From contig NZ_JAUSQZ010000001.1 of NCBI RefSeq assembly GCF_030811555.1, positions 6,631,241 through 6,695,240 on the forward strand: a DNA stretch of 64,000 bases, written 5' to 3'. This stretch comes from Kineosporia succinea. Its GTDB lineage: Bacteria > Actinomycetota > Actinomycetes > Actinomycetales > Kineosporiaceae. Below, in pieces: positions 1 to 8,730 of this stretch; the first letter of the stretch is position 1; every line of letters starts with the position of its first letter. Under the pieces are notes generated by a model. That model ran no database searches, was not told where the DNA came from, and saw nothing but the letters and a program-made list of their open reading frames with translations. A program made the position numbers and the translations under genes.

Positions 1-2
1 CC

Positions 3-1646
3 TACTGGTTCCTGAAAACGCCTGAGGACGCGTCGGGAGTGTCGGCGCAGGAGTACCGCGAGCGCGTGGAGGCTCACGAGCGGGAAGGGCGCCTGCAGCG
101 CACCTACCTGAAGGTGATCACCTGGGCCGTGAACCGGCGTAAGCGGGTGCTCGCCGGGGCGCTGGTGTTGCTGGTCGCCACGGTCGGTATGGCCGGGGCG
201 CTGAAGACGAGCTTCCTGGGTGACTCCGAGAGCACGAGTATCACGGTGACGCAGCAGCTTCCGGCCGGCACCGACCTGGAGACCACCGACGCCGCGGCCG
301 CTCAGGTCGAGAAGATCGTCGGGGGTATGGACGACGTGGAGACCTACCAGGTCTCGATGGGCTCGTCGGGTGGTGGGCTGTTCGCGGCCGCGTCCGGCTC
401 GAGCACCGCCTCGTACACGCTGACGCTGGCCGAGGGTTCCGACGTGGCCGCCCGGCAGGACGATCTGCGTGAGCGGCTGGGCGCTCTCAGCGACGCGGGC
501 ACCTTCACGGTGAGCGGTGGCGACAGCCTGAGCTCGGACATCGAGGTGGTCGTCACCGGTGACGACACGGTGCTGACCGAGGCCACCCAGCAGGTCCAGG
601 GCGCGCTGACCGGGGTCACGCAGGTGCGCGACGTGCGCAGTGACCTGAGCGAGAGCGCACCGCAGATCTCGATCGCCCTCAAGGGCGCACCGGCGGCCTC
701 GGCCGGTGTCACCGACAGCACCCTCACGCAAGTGCTGACCGCGGCCATCTCCGGGTCGACGGTCAGCCAGGTCACGGTCGGCGGGGTCAGTCAGGACGTG
801 GTGCTCAGGACGTCGGCGAAGGCACCGACCAGTCTGGCCGCGATCCGGGCACTGCCGATCCCGACGGCCACCGGTGTGGTGGAGCTGGGTGATGTCGCCA
901 CGGTCTCGAGTGCCCAGGCCCCGACCGAGCGCACCCGCATCGACGGCGAGCGCACCGTCACGGTCACCGCCACCCCGGTCGGGGACGACACGGGCGCGGC
1001 CACCACGGCGGTGACGAAGGCGCTCGACGGGCTGACGCTGCCCGACGGTGCGTCGTACGAGCTCGGGGGTGTCAGCTCCGACCAGGCCGAGAGTTTCCAG
1101 GCGCTGATCCTGGCGATGGTCGTGGCCGTGGCGCTGGTGTTCCTGGTGGTGGTCGCGGTGTTCCGTAGCATCCGCCAGACGATGATCCTGCTGGTGTCGA
1201 TCCCGTTCGCGTTCGTCGGTGGGTTCTTCCTGTTGCTGGTCACGAACACGCCGCTGGGGATCGCCTCGCTCATCGGCATCCTGATGCTGATCGGCATCGT
1301 GGTTACGAACGCGATCGTGCTGGTCGACCTCATCAACCAGTACCGCGAGCGGGGTCTGCCGGTGGCGGAGGCCGTGATCGAGGGTGGTCTGCGGCGGCTG
1401 CGGCCGATCCTGATGACGGCCCTGGCCACGATCTTCGCGCTGATCCCGATGGCGCTGGGCATCACCGGCTCGGGCGGGTTCATCTCCAAGCCGCTGGCCG
1501 TGGTGGTCATCGGTGGTCTGGTCAGCTCGACGGCCCTGACGCTGGTGCTGATCCCGGTGCTCTACACGATGGTCGAGTCGCGGCGTGACCCGCACCGCCG
1601 GGTCGAGCCCACGCCGGAGAAGGAGAAGGAGCCGGTCGGGGTCTGA
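3..1646 (+). CDS. RND-family (AcrB/HAE1-like) efflux permease, C-terminal part
   Basis: This is the C-terminal portion of an inner-membrane RND exporter that pumps substrates using the proton gradient. The reading frame is open from the first bases, so the true start lies upstream of the window. About 545 codons are visible: one transmembrane helix near the start (VLAGALVLLVATVGMAGAL), a periplasmic porter region rich in Ser, Thr, Gly and Asp, then five or six helices. The block around SIPFAFVGGFFLLL and GIVVTNAIVLVDLINQYRERG is the conserved AcrB-type helix pair, followed by RPILMTALATIFALIPMALG. The hydrophilic tail is rich in Glu and Lys. Full-length members are about 1000-1050 residues, so roughly half is missing because of the window edge, not because of mutation. 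The substrate cannot be told from this part. Confidence 0.93.
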   Translation, partial: YWFLKTPEDASGVSAQEYRERVEAHEREGRLQRTYLKVITWAVNRRKRVLAGALVLLVATVGMAGALKTSFLGDSESTSITVTQQLPAGTDLETTDAAAAQVEKIVGGMDDVETYQVSMGSSGGGLFAAASGSSTASYTLTLAEGSDVAARQDDLRERLGALSDAGTFTVSGGDSLSSDIEVVVTGDDTVLTEATQQVQGALTGVTQVRDVRSDLSESAPQISIALKGAPAASAGVTDSTLTQVLTAAISGSTVSQVTVGGVSQDVVLRTSAKAPTSLAAIRALPIPTATGVVELGDVATVSSAQAPTERTRIDGERTVTVTATPVGDDTGAATTAVTKALDGLTLPDGASYELGGVSSDQAESFQALILAMVVAVALVFLVVVAVFRSIRQTMILLVSIPFAFVGGFFLLLVTNTPLGIASLIGILMLIGIVVTNAIVLVDLINQYRERGLPVAEAVIEGGLRRLRPILMTALATIFALIPMALGITGSGGFISKPLAVVVIGGLVSSTALTLVLIPVLYTMVESRRDPHRRVEPTPEKEKEPVGV

Positions 1647-1691
1647 GAACCTCTCCCGCAACGGCACGACCGCGCACCGGCGTCACGGCCC

Positions 1692-4502
1692 CTACCGTGA
1701 CGCCGGTGCGCTCACGCCCGCCGCCCAGACGGCGATCTCGGTGCGCCGCCCCACACCGAGCTTGGTCAGGATGTGCTCGACGTGCGCCGAGACCGTCTTC
1801 GGGGCGACCACCAGGCGCTCGGCGATCTGGCGGTTGGTCAGGCCGTCGGCGATCAGCCGGGCCACCTCGAACTCGCGGGCCGTCAGGGGGTGCCAGGGCT
1901 GCCCCGGGCGCGGGGAGGCGACCGCGGGGAACACCGTGGCCCCGGTCGCCGCGGCCCGCACCCGGATCTCCTCGCGGTAGCGCGAGGCCTCGGCCCGGCG
2001 ACGCCGGCGGGTCGCGATCTCGGCGAGATCGCCCAGCCCCCAGGTGCTCTCCCAGAAGCGGCGACGTTCCGACCAGGTGCGCACCACGTCCACCATCGGC
2101 TGCTCGGACAGGTCACCGGCGGCCAGCCGCAGCAGCGCCCGGGCGTGCGCGATCGCCGGCAGCGTGCCCGGCACCGATCGTGACAGCAGCACCTCACCGA
2201 CCCGTCCGGCGAAGTCCTCGGCCGCGCCTTCCTGACCGAGGGCCAGATGCGCGCGCGTGCCGGTGAGCAGGAACGGGAACAGGTACGCCGCGTCGTTCAC
2301 CTCGGCCGAGGCCCGGTAGCCCTGCTCGCACAGCTCGACACAGGAAGGCAAAGAGCCCTGGCAGCGCGCCATCTCGGCGAGGCCCCACAGCGGTGGCGAG
2401 AAGCGCTGCAGCTCGGCCATGTCCCGCCCCCTGCTCAGCGCCTCACCCAGGAGGGCCTGCGCCGAGGTCCAGGATCCGCGCCCGAACGCCAGGTACCCCA
2501 GCACGTACTGCGCCGTGATCCGGGTGGTGATGCCGCCGCGCCCGTCGGCCAGGGCCTGCCGGGCCTCCCGCTCGGCCGCGTCCCAGTCACCGGTGGCCCA
2601 GCGCACGTGCGCGAGGTGGGCGGCCAGGTAGTGCCGGTGGTTCCACATCTCGACGGTCTCGGCGTAGGCGATGCCGTCGCGCAGGAACCGGTCGGCGCGG
2701 TCGTACTCGACCACCACGCTCGCCGTGCTGGCGAGCATCCGGTAGCCACGGGCGGTCTCGGCCTCGCGATGGGTGTCCCGCGCCCGGGTGATCGACGACT
2801 CCAGCAGCGGCCAGCCCTCACCCGGGCGTCCCGCGAACACCATGACCGACCCCAGCGTCACGGCGGTGTTCAGCCCCACGTCCCCCTTCGCCGCACGGGC
2901 CCCCGAGCGACTGCACTCGCCCTCGGCGATGGCCTCGTCGAGCCGCCGGTCGAGCATGTACGCGGCGGCCGTGCCCGAGCACAGCGCCGCGCGCTCGGCC
3001 GGTGCCGCGAGACCGGCCTCGTCGAGCCGGCGCTCGGCATCCCGCAGGCGTGCGACGCGTTCGCGCAGAGGCGATCCCAGCAGGTGCCCCACCGCGACCA
3101 GGCGGGGCACGATACCGGCGGCGGCCTGCGGGTCGTCCTGTTCCAGGGCCAGGTGATGGGCCTTCTCGTAAGTGGCGGCCGCCTCGACGTTCTCGTCCAC
3201 GGCGGCAGCCTCGTCGGCCAGCGCCGCGAGCAGGGCGACCCGGTCGGGCCAGTCGGCCGGGGTGTTGCGCACGGCCCGGCGGTACAGTTCCAGGGCCTCG
3301 CGGTGCGCGGACACGGCCGCCGCCTCCCGCGCCGCCGCGAGCGCGAAACGGAAGGTCCGGGGCGGGTTCCCGGCCAGCTCGAAGTGTGCCGAGACGACCG
3401 CGGCGGGCAGGCCGGGCGCGGCCTCGGCCACCCGGGCGTGCAGCAGTCGACGCGCGGGCAGGTCGGTGTCGTCGTAGATCGCGTCGCGGATCAGGGCGTG
3501 GCGGAAGTCGAAGGTCGCGTCGTCGGTCCCGGCCAGCACCAGGTGGGCGGCGCGCAGTTCGCGCAGCGCGGCCGCGACGGCCTGCTCCCCCACCCCGGTG
3601 ACGACCACGAGGAGGTCGAACCCGAACGAGCGGCCGATGACGGACGCGGCCCGCGCCACGTGCCGGGTGGCGGCACTCAGCTGCCGGACCCGGCTCAGGA
3701 CGGCCTCGCCGAGCGTGTCCGGCACCGGGACCCGGTCGATACGATCCGCGGACGAGCCCGCCGCCAGGAGTTCCTCGACGTGCAGCGGGATTCCGTCGCT
3801 GCGCCGGTGCAGGGCCTCCACCAGCAGGGCCGGCACCGGGCCGCCGAGCACCGCGCCGGTGAGGGTCCCGACCTGCGAGCGGTCGAGGCGGGGCAGGCGG
3901 ATCTCCTCGGCCTGGCGCTGGGCCAGCAGCCGCGCACGCAGTTCCCGCAGCGACCTCCGGGACGGCAGCTCGTCGCTGCGGTAGGCCGCCGCGATCAGCA
4001 GCGGCCGGGTGGACAGGCGCGGCGCGAGGCGCCCGAGCACGTCGAGGCTCACGGCGTCGGCCCAGTGCAGGTCGTCGAGCACGATCAGGTGCGGGCCGTC
4101 GGGACGGGGTTCGAGCAGCAGCGCGGTGAGGTCCGCGACCAGCAGGCGGCGGTGGTGGTGGGCGTCTCCCCCGGTCGCCGGTGCTGCGGCCAGGGCCCGG
4201 ATGCGCTCGGTCAGGCGCCGCCCGAGCGAGCGGTCGCCGACCTCGCCGGCCAGGTCGAGCAGGAGCCCGGCCGAGGACTCGGTGTCCGCCGGGAACGCCG
4301 CCGCCCGGGTGACCGCGAACCCCTGGGTGCGGGCCTGCCGGGTGAGGGCGCCGAGCAGGCGGGTCTTGCCGATCCCGGCCTCGCCGGTGACGAACAGCAG
4401 CTCACCGCGCCCCTGCCCGGCCTCGGCGAGGCGGCGCCCGCCCAGGGTCAGGAACTCGTCGCGCCCGACCATGACCGGTGAGGCGACCACCGATCCCGCC
4501 AT
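1692..4502 (-). CDS. LAL-type (large ATP-binding) LuxR-family transcriptional regulator
   Basis: A 936-residue regulator of the LAL/MalT-like class. The N-terminus carries a P-loop (GEAGIGKTRLLG, about residues 41-52) and a Walker B-like stretch (LIVLDDLHWADA, about 138-149), together an AAA_16-type ATPase. A long helical region rich in Ala, Leu and Arg follows, probably TPR-like. The C-terminus is a LuxR helix-turn-helix (LTAREFEVARLIADGLTNRQIAERL...TVSAHVEHILTKLGV). Such proteins bind ATP and a ligand and activate nearby operons. I place the start at the ATG at 4502, preceded by a G-rich ribosome site; the in-frame GTG three bases upstream is possible. It converges with the RND gene, only 45 bp away, and its target is unknown. 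Confidence 0.93.
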   Translation of the reverse strand: MAGSVVASPVMVGRDEFLTLGGRRLAEAGQGRGELLFVTGEAGIGKTRLLGALTRQARTQGFAVTRAAAFPADTESSAGLLLDLAGEVGDRSLGRRLTERIRALAAAPATGGDAHHHRRLLVADLTALLLEPRPDGPHLIVLDDLHWADAVSLDVLGRLAPRLSTRPLLIAAAYRSDELPSRRSLRELRARLLAQRQAEEIRLPRLDRSQVGTLTGAVLGGPVPALLVEALHRRSDGIPLHVEELLAAGSSADRIDRVPVPDTLGEAVLSRVRQLSAATRHVARAASVIGRSFGFDLLVVVTGVGEQAVAAALRELRAAHLVLAGTDDATFDFRHALIRDAIYDDTDLPARRLLHARVAEAAPGLPAAVVSAHFELAGNPPRTFRFALAAAREAAAVSAHREALELYRRAVRNTPADWPDRVALLAALADEAAAVDENVEAAATYEKAHHLALEQDDPQAAAGIVPRLVAVGHLLGSPLRERVARLRDAERRLDEAGLAAPAERAALCSGTAAAYMLDRRLDEAIAEGECSRSGARAAKGDVGLNTAVTLGSVMVFAGRPGEGWPLLESSITRARDTHREAETARGYRMLASTASVVVEYDRADRFLRDGIAYAETVEMWNHRHYLAAHLAHVRWATGDWDAAEREARQALADGRGGITTRITAQYVLGYLAFGRGSWTSAQALLGEALSRGRDMAELQRFSPPLWGLAEMARCQGSLPSCVELCEQGYRASAEVNDAAYLFPFLLTGTRAHLALGQEGAAEDFAGRVGEVLLSRSVPGTLPAIAHARALLRLAAGDLSEQPMVDVVRTWSERRRFWESTWGLGDLAEIATRRRRRAEASRYREEIRVRAAATGATVFPAVASPRPGQPWHPLTAREFEVARLIADGLTNRQIAERLVVAPKTVSAHVEHILTKLGVGRRTEIAVWAAGVSAPASR

Positions 4503-4682
4503 CACGTCCCCCCTCCGCCGACCGCATCGTCCTCAATTCTGCGCCTCAGACTGCCGGGCCCCGCTGGAACCGCGCTGAAACGGCAGTCCCGGCCGCCCGG
4601 GATAGGTCAACCGACTGATTCGGCGCGGACCCCGGGCGGCCACGCTGGTCAGCACCCGGATCACAAGAGAGGACGCAGGACG

Positions 4683-4934
4683 ATGGCGAAGTTCATGGAC
4701 GTGCACGACGGGTTCGTCGGGGTCACGCAGCAGCAGCTCGAGGAGGCGCACCAGCGCGACCTGGACAACGAGAGGGCCGAGGGCGTGCACTTCGAGCGGG
4801 CCTGGCTCGACCCCGAGTCGGGCAAGGTGTTCTGCCTGTCGTCGGGGCCGTCGAAGGAGGCCGTGGCCCGCGTGCACGAGGCCTCCGGGCACCCGACGAC
4901 GCAGATCTACGAGCTGCCGGTCGAGGTGTCCTGA
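4683..4934 (+). CDS. SCO4226-like small protein (DUF4242)
   Basis: An 83-residue protein that begins MAKFMDVHDGFVGVTQQQL and ends in a QIYELPVEV strand. The size, the opening F-M-D-V-H and the VARVHEASGHPTTQIYE segment fit the DUF4242 / SCO4226 family, small ferredoxin-like-fold proteins; the Streptomyces coelicolor member was described as nickel-binding. His and Asp side chains near the N-terminus and the His pair in VHEASGH are plausible metal ligands. A ribosome site (GAGAGGACG) lies just upstream of the ATG. The gene stands alone, divergent from the LAL regulator across a 180-bp gap. The physiological role is not known. Confidence 0.85.
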   Translation: MAKFMDVHDGFVGVTQQQLEEAHQRDLDNERAEGVHFERAWLDPESGKVFCLSSGPSKEAVARVHEASGHPTTQIYELPVEVS

Positions 4935-4949
4935 GCGGGCCGATCACCT

Positions 4950-4996
4950 CTCGGGCCGCTCACTTCTCGGGGCGCTCACTTCTCGGGGCGCTCACG
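4950..4996. repeat. 16-bp tandem repeat across the LysR gene 3' end
   Basis: The unit GGCGCTCACTTCTCGG occurs about two and three-quarter times in direct succession, with one slightly diverged copy at the left. It covers the last codons and the stop codon of the LysR-type gene; read on the minus strand it provides the stop and repeats beyond it. Slippage here would change the C-terminus by a few residues. Confidence 0.7.
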
Positions 4997-5865
4997 GCCA
5001 CGACCAGCCCGCGCAGCCAGGCGTGGGGCTGGTCGTCGTCGTGGCGGCGGTGCCAGTACAGCCGCAGGGGCACCGGTGGCAGGGCCACCGGCGCGGGCCG
5101 GGTCACCAGACCCCGGGCGATGACGGACGACGCGGTCACCCGCCGCGGCACGACGGCCAGCAGGTCGGTGGTCGCCACCAGGTCCAGGGCGGCCGCGCTC
5201 CCGGGCACGGCCACGGTCACGTCGCGGGTGACGCCGTGCTTCTCGAGGACGTCGTCGACCGGGTCACGCAGACGCCCGCGCCGCGACACGGACAGGTGAT
5301 CGGCCCGCGCGTACCGCTGCAGGGTCAGGTTCTTCGCGGCCAGCGGATGCCCGGCCCGCATCACCACGACCAGCTCGTCGTGCCCGAGCAACACACTGTT
5401 CAGGTCGGGCAGGGCGGGCACGGAACTGCCCGCGAGCAGGTCGATCCGGGTGTGGCGCACGTCGTCGGTGTCGGCCGCGGGCTCGGCCAGGAACCGTAAC
5501 CGCGCGCCCGGCGCCGCCTCCCGCACCCGGGCGACCAGGGCCGGGCCCAGCGCGGTGACCAGCGACTCGTGCCAGCGCAGGGTGAAGGTGCGTTCCAGCC
5601 GGGCCAGGTCGAGCTCCGGCGCCGGGGTGAGCAGGTCACGGGCCTGCTGCAGCACCGGGCCGATCCCGTCGCGCAGCGCCAGGGCCCGGGGCGTCAGGGT
5701 CATGCCGCGGCCCGAGCGCACGAGCAGCTCGTCGCCCGTGACGCGACGCAACCGGGCCAGGGTGCGGCTCATGCTCGGCACCGACACCCGAGAGCGCTCG
5801 GCTGCGGCGCTCACGCTGCCCTCGCTCAGCAGCGCGTCGAGGGCGGTGAGGAGATTCAGGTCCAT
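4960..5865 (-). CDS. LysR-family transcriptional regulator
   Basis: A 301-residue LysR-type regulator. The N-terminal winged helix-turn-helix is clear (MDLNLLTALDALLSEGSVSAAAERSRVSVPSMSRTLARLRRVTGDELLVRSGRGMTLT, residues 1-58), followed by the linker helix and a substrate-binding-like effector domain (about 90-295). The ATG at 5865 is the usual family start. It is transcribed away from the inositol-monophosphatase-like gene with about 110 bp between them. This divergent layout is typical of LysR regulators that control their neighbour, so the phosphatase/oxidoreductase pair is the likely target. The effector cannot be inferred. Confidence 0.93.
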   Translation of the reverse strand: MDLNLLTALDALLSEGSVSAAAERSRVSVPSMSRTLARLRRVTGDELLVRSGRGMTLTPRALALRDGIGPVLQQARDLLTPAPELDLARLERTFTLRWHESLVTALGPALVARVREAAPGARLRFLAEPAADTDDVRHTRIDLLAGSSVPALPDLNSVLLGHDELVVVMRAGHPLAAKNLTLQRYARADHLSVSRRGRLRDPVDDVLEKHGVTRDVTVAVPGSAAALDLVATTDLLAVVPRRVTASSVIARGLVTRPAPVALPPVPLRLYWHRRHDDDQPHAWLRGLVVAVSAPRSERPEK

Positions 5866-5976
5866 GACTTAACTCCGAAGGTAACTACCGCTTGCTGAAC
5901 CTAGCATTGCTGATAATCGGCAGGATTCCTAGTCTCGGTGCCAGCTCACCGACCCCGGGAAAGGGAACCTTCGACG
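5866..5976. promoter_or_regulatory. Divergent promoter region between LysR gene and phosphatase-like gene
   Basis: This 111-bp gap separates two divergent starts and is more AT-rich than its surroundings (AACCTAGCATTGCTGATAAT). It contains a ribosome site of the type GGGAAAGGGAACC before the ATG at 5977. A LysR-type binding site is expected here, but no single dyad stands out strongly enough for me to mark it. Confidence 0.45.
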
Positions 5977-6765
5977 ATGGACAGTCAGATGCTCGAGCAG
6001 GTCACCGCCGAGGTGCGCCGGGCCGGCGCCCGCATGGCCGAGACCTTCACCGGCACACACCTTCTCACCACCCGGCAGGACTTCGTCGAGGCGATCGCCG
6101 CGGCCGACGCGCGAGTGCTGGAGGTGCTGCGCGAACCGCTGCTGGCGCTGCGCCCGCAGGCCGGATGGGTGGAGGACGAGCTCGACGACGGGCCGCTGCC
6201 CGCCGGCGAGTGGTGGGTCGTCGACCCGGTCGAGGGCGCGATCAACTACGTGCACGGCATCGACGAGTGGGCCGTCACCGCCACCCTGGTGCGCGACGGC
6301 GAACCGCTGCTGACGGTGGTGCACCTGCCCCTGACGCAGACCACGTACACGGCCGTGCGCGGTGGCGGGGCCCATCAGGACGGGCGGCGGCTGTCGGCGT
6401 CAGGCAAGACCGAGCTGCAGGGGGCGCTGGTCGGCACCGGTCAGGCCAGCCCTCGCGAGACCGCCTCGACGTGGCAGCTCATCGGCCGCACCCTCACCGC
6501 GATGATGGGCGCCAGTGGTGTCACGCGGGTCTCGGTGCCCCCGACGCTGCAGCTCATCCACGTGGCGGCCGGGCGTTCGGACGTGTTCTGGCAGCACAGC
6601 GCCGTGCGCTCCGGACTGCTCGCCGGGGCGCTGCTGGTCTCCGAGGCGGGCGGCACGATCACCGACCTGCACGGCGGGCCGTGGACGCTCGACAGCTCCG
6701 ACTTCCTCGCCGCCGCGCCCGGGGTGCACGGCGAGGCCGTGTCCGTGCTGTCCGCGGCCGTCTGA
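5977..6765 (+). CDS. Inositol monophosphatase-family protein
   Basis: A 262-residue protein of the inositol-monophosphatase / fructose-1,6-bisphosphatase superfamily, soluble Mg2+-dependent phosphatases. The metal-binding signatures are partly changed. The first-motif Glu is in GWVEDELDD (about residues 65-73), and the usual DPxDGT loop reads WVVDPVEGAINYVHG (about 79-93), with E in place of the second Asp. The late motif is retained only loosely (SGLLAGALLVSEAGG). Function as a phosphatase is therefore likely but not certain. I chose the ATG at 5977, which has a ribosome site, over an in-frame GTG at 5938 that would add 13 residues unlike the family. It is followed after 11 bp by the oxidoreductase gene. 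Confidence 0.85.
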   Translation: MDSQMLEQVTAEVRRAGARMAETFTGTHLLTTRQDFVEAIAAADARVLEVLREPLLALRPQAGWVEDELDDGPLPAGEWWVVDPVEGAINYVHGIDEWAVTATLVRDGEPLLTVVHLPLTQTTYTAVRGGGAHQDGRRLSASGKTELQGALVGTGQASPRETASTWQLIGRTLTAMMGASGVTRVSVPPTLQLIHVAAGRSDVFWQHSAVRSGLLAGALLVSEAGGTITDLHGGPWTLDSSDFLAAAPGVHGEAVSVLSAAV

Positions 6766-6776
6766 GGGAGACCGTC

Positions 6777-7490
6777 ATGCGTATCGCCGTTCTCGCCGCC
6801 ACCGGCCGCACCGGACGTCACCTCACCGCGCAGGCCCTGGCCCGCGGTCACCAGGTCGTGGCCCTGGCCCGCACCCCGGCCGACGTCCCCGGACCGGCCG
6901 ACTGGGCCGCTTCGGCCACTTCGGCCACTTCGGCTGCTTCGGATGCTTCGGGCACTTCGGGCGCTTCGGCTGCTTCGGATGCTTCGGATGCTTCGGCGGA
7001 GGGCCGGTTGATCCGGGTCGCCGCCGACGTTCGGGACCTCGCCTCCCTGACCGCCGCCCTCCAGGACGCCGACGTCGTGGTCTCCGGCCTCGGCCAGACG
7101 AAGAACAGCCCGGACGACCTGCTCGCGAGCGCCGCCGGTCACCTCACCGACCTGATGGGACCCCGCGTCGTCTGGCTGGGCGCGTTCGGCACCGGCCCCT
7201 CTGCCGGCGCCGCCGGGCCCCTGACCCGCGGGATCCTGCGCGTGGCCCTGGGCAGTGAGATTCCCGACCGGGTGCGCGCCGACGCCCGGGTGCTGGAGGC
7301 GGGCGGCACTGTCTTCCACGCCGGCCCCCTCACCGACGGGCCGCTGGGCGCGAGCCGCCGCGTCGTCCCCCTGTCGCAGGCACCCCGGAACCTGTTCCCG
7401 CGAACCGTTTCCCGCGCCACGGTGGCGGCCGGCATGCTCGACGTCGCCGAGCGCGCCGGCGAGGGCGGCGTGTTCCTGCCCCTGCCGTAG
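6777..7490 (+). CDS. NAD(P)-binding oxidoreductase (atypical SDR / NmrA-like)
   Basis: A 237-residue Rossmann-fold protein starting MRIAVLAATGRTGRHLTAQALARGHQVVALAR, whose GATGxxG-type loop (AATGRTG) binds NAD(P). It matches the NAD(P)H-binding family of atypical short-chain dehydrogenases, which lack the Tyr-Lys catalytic pair. The substrate is unknown. After about residue 40 the protein carries an unusual low-complexity stretch of Ala, Ser, Thr and Asp encoded by a 9-bp tandem repeat; without it the domain is normal length. The gene lies 11 bp behind the phosphatase-like gene, so the two are probably cotranscribed and possibly under the LysR regulator. Confidence 0.85.
   Translation: MRIAVLAATGRTGRHLTAQALARGHQVVALARTPADVPGPADWAASATSATSAASDASGTSGASAASDASDASAEGRLIRVAADVRDLASLTAALQDADVVVSGLGQTKNSPDDLLASAAGHLTDLMGPRVVWLGAFGTGPSAGAAGPLTRGILRVALGSEIPDRVRADARVLEAGGTVFHAGPLTDGPLGASRRVVPLSQAPRNLFPRTVSRATVAAGMLDVAERAGEGGVFLPLP
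6907..7000 (+). repeat. 9-bp in-frame tandem repeat (GCTTCGGxx) inside the oxidoreductase gene
   Basis: About ten imperfect copies of a nonamer built on CTTCGG (GCTTCGGAT, GCTTCGGGC, ACTTCGGGC and so on) run in frame. They encode a chain of Ala-Ser, Thr-Ser and Asp-Ala-Ser tripeptides between the first and second strands of the Rossmann fold. Copy-number change would keep the frame. Confidence 0.85.
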
Positions 7491-7857
7491 ATCCTCGCCG
7501 CAGAGCCGGGCTCACCGGGTCAGGTCAGCACCCGCCGCGAGCTCCGGCAGGTCGCCGATGCCCACGATCAGGCGGAACCGGGGCGGCCCTGGCCCGGACG
7601 CGCCGATGCGGGCCTGCGGCACGACGAAACCACAGCCAGGCGCACCGGCCCTCGGGCGTCGCCCAGTTCAGCGAGACCGTCTCGGCCTTCAGCGATGTCG
7701 CGCGTTTCCCGGGCCGGCGGTGGCGCCCAGTGCCTGGGCCGGGACGTCGACGACCATCATGTTCAGATCTGATGGTGAATATCTATTCTTTATTGACTAG
7801 GCATTATTCAACGCTCAGGGTAGAGGGACAGCCCGTCACTCAGGAACGGATATCCCG
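7491..7857. promoter_or_regulatory. Intergenic region with operator-like dyad and promoter of the sugar operon
   Basis: The first 240 bp are GC-rich and hold no convincing gene; a minus-strand frame gives a short gene-like stretch that may be a decayed remnant. The last 110 bp are AT-rich. An inverted repeat ACCATCA-N10-TGATGGT lies at 7753-7776, with the palindrome TCAGATCTGA overlapping it, and is a plausible operator. A TTGACT -35-like hexamer is at 7793-7798. A ribosome site (AGGAACGG) precedes the ATG at 7858. The regulator gene is not adjacent. Confidence 0.5.
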
Positions 7858-8730
7858 ATGCTCGCACCGGATCTCGAACAAGCGGCGCGCTGGCGTCACG
7901 TGACGGCCATCAGCGACCCGCAGGTGCTCACCGAATCGCTGCGCCGGGCGGCGAACGCCTCGCGCGCCACCACGCTGCAGATGGTCTCGGCCGCGAGACT
8001 CGGTCACCTGGGCGGTGACATGTCGGTGCTCGACGTGCTGACCACGCTCTACGGCTCGGTGTTGCGCGTCGACCCGGAGAACCCGGAGTGGCCCGAGCGC
8101 GACCGGCTGATCATGAGCAAGGGCCACTGCTCGGAGGCGCTCTACGCGACGCTGGCCTGGGCCGGCTTCTTCTCCCCGGACGAGCTGCGCACGTTCGACC
8201 GCCCGGGCTCTGCGCTGAACGGTCACCCCAACCGCACCTACGTCCCGGGCGTGGAGACCAACACCGGCGCGCTCGGTCACGGCCTGCCGGTCGGGGTCGG
8301 CGTGGCCGTCGGTGCGAAGCTGCAGCAGCTGCCTTCGCGCGTTTTCGTCGTGCTCGGCGACGGGGAGCTGCAGGAGGGCAGCAACTGGGAGGCGGCCATG
8401 ACCGCCGCTCACCGCGGCCTCGACAACCTCACCGCGATCGTCGACCGCAACCGCCTGCAGCAGGGCGCCCGCACCGAGGACACCGCGAGCCTGGACCCGC
8501 TGGCCGAGAAGTGGCGGGCGTTCGGCTGGAACGTCGTCGAGGTGGACGGCCACGACCACCTCGGACTGCGTGACGCCCTCATCGCGGTCGCCGCGGGAAG
8601 GCCCACCTGTCTCATTGCCGAAACGGTCAAGGGCAAGGGAATCTCCTTCATGGAAGACCGCGTCGAGTGGCACCACAAGGTCCCCACCGCCGACCAGCTG
8701 GCCACCGCCCTCGAGGAGCTGTCGCGATGA
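7858..8730 (+). CDS. Transketolase, N-terminal (TPP-binding) subunit
   Basis: A 290-residue N-terminal half of a split transketolase. It has the pyrophosphate/Mg2+-binding TPP motif GDGELQEGSNWEAAMTAAHRGLDNLTAIVDRN (about residues 167-198, GDGE...N) and the GHCSEALYA and NTGALGHGLPVGVGVA blocks of this family. It needs the partner encoded immediately downstream (4-bp ATGA overlap) to form the active site, where a ketol group is moved between sugar phosphates. The gene heads an operon with an FGGY kinase and a TIM-barrel isomerase. In characterised bacteria that combination serves D-apiose use, with AptA being the matching subunit. The housekeeping transketolase is normally a single chain, so this is a dedicated catabolic enzyme. 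Confidence 0.93.
   Translation: MLAPDLEQAARWRHVTAISDPQVLTESLRRAANASRATTLQMVSAARLGHLGGDMSVLDVLTTLYGSVLRVDPENPEWPERDRLIMSKGHCSEALYATLAWAGFFSPDELRTFDRPGSALNGHPNRTYVPGVETNTGALGHGLPVGVGVAVGAKLQQLPSRVFVVLGDGELQEGSNWEAAMTAAHRGLDNLTAIVDRNRLQQGARTEDTASLDPLAEKWRAFGWNVVEVDGHDHLGLRDALIAVAAGRPTCLIAETVKGKGISFMEDRVEWHHKVPTADQLATALEELSR

Noticed and set aside
2247-4481. Long open frame on the plus strand across the LAL regulator gene
   Set aside because: Its composition is a low-complexity Gly/Arg/Gln/Pro shadow caused by GC-rich third positions; the minus-strand LAL protein has clear motifs.
5892-7490. One long plus-strand frame apparently fusing a basic N-terminus to the oxidoreductase
   Set aside because: The upstream half is an out-of-frame reading of the inositol-monophosphatase-like gene; the oxidoreductase starts at 6777 with its Rossmann motif.
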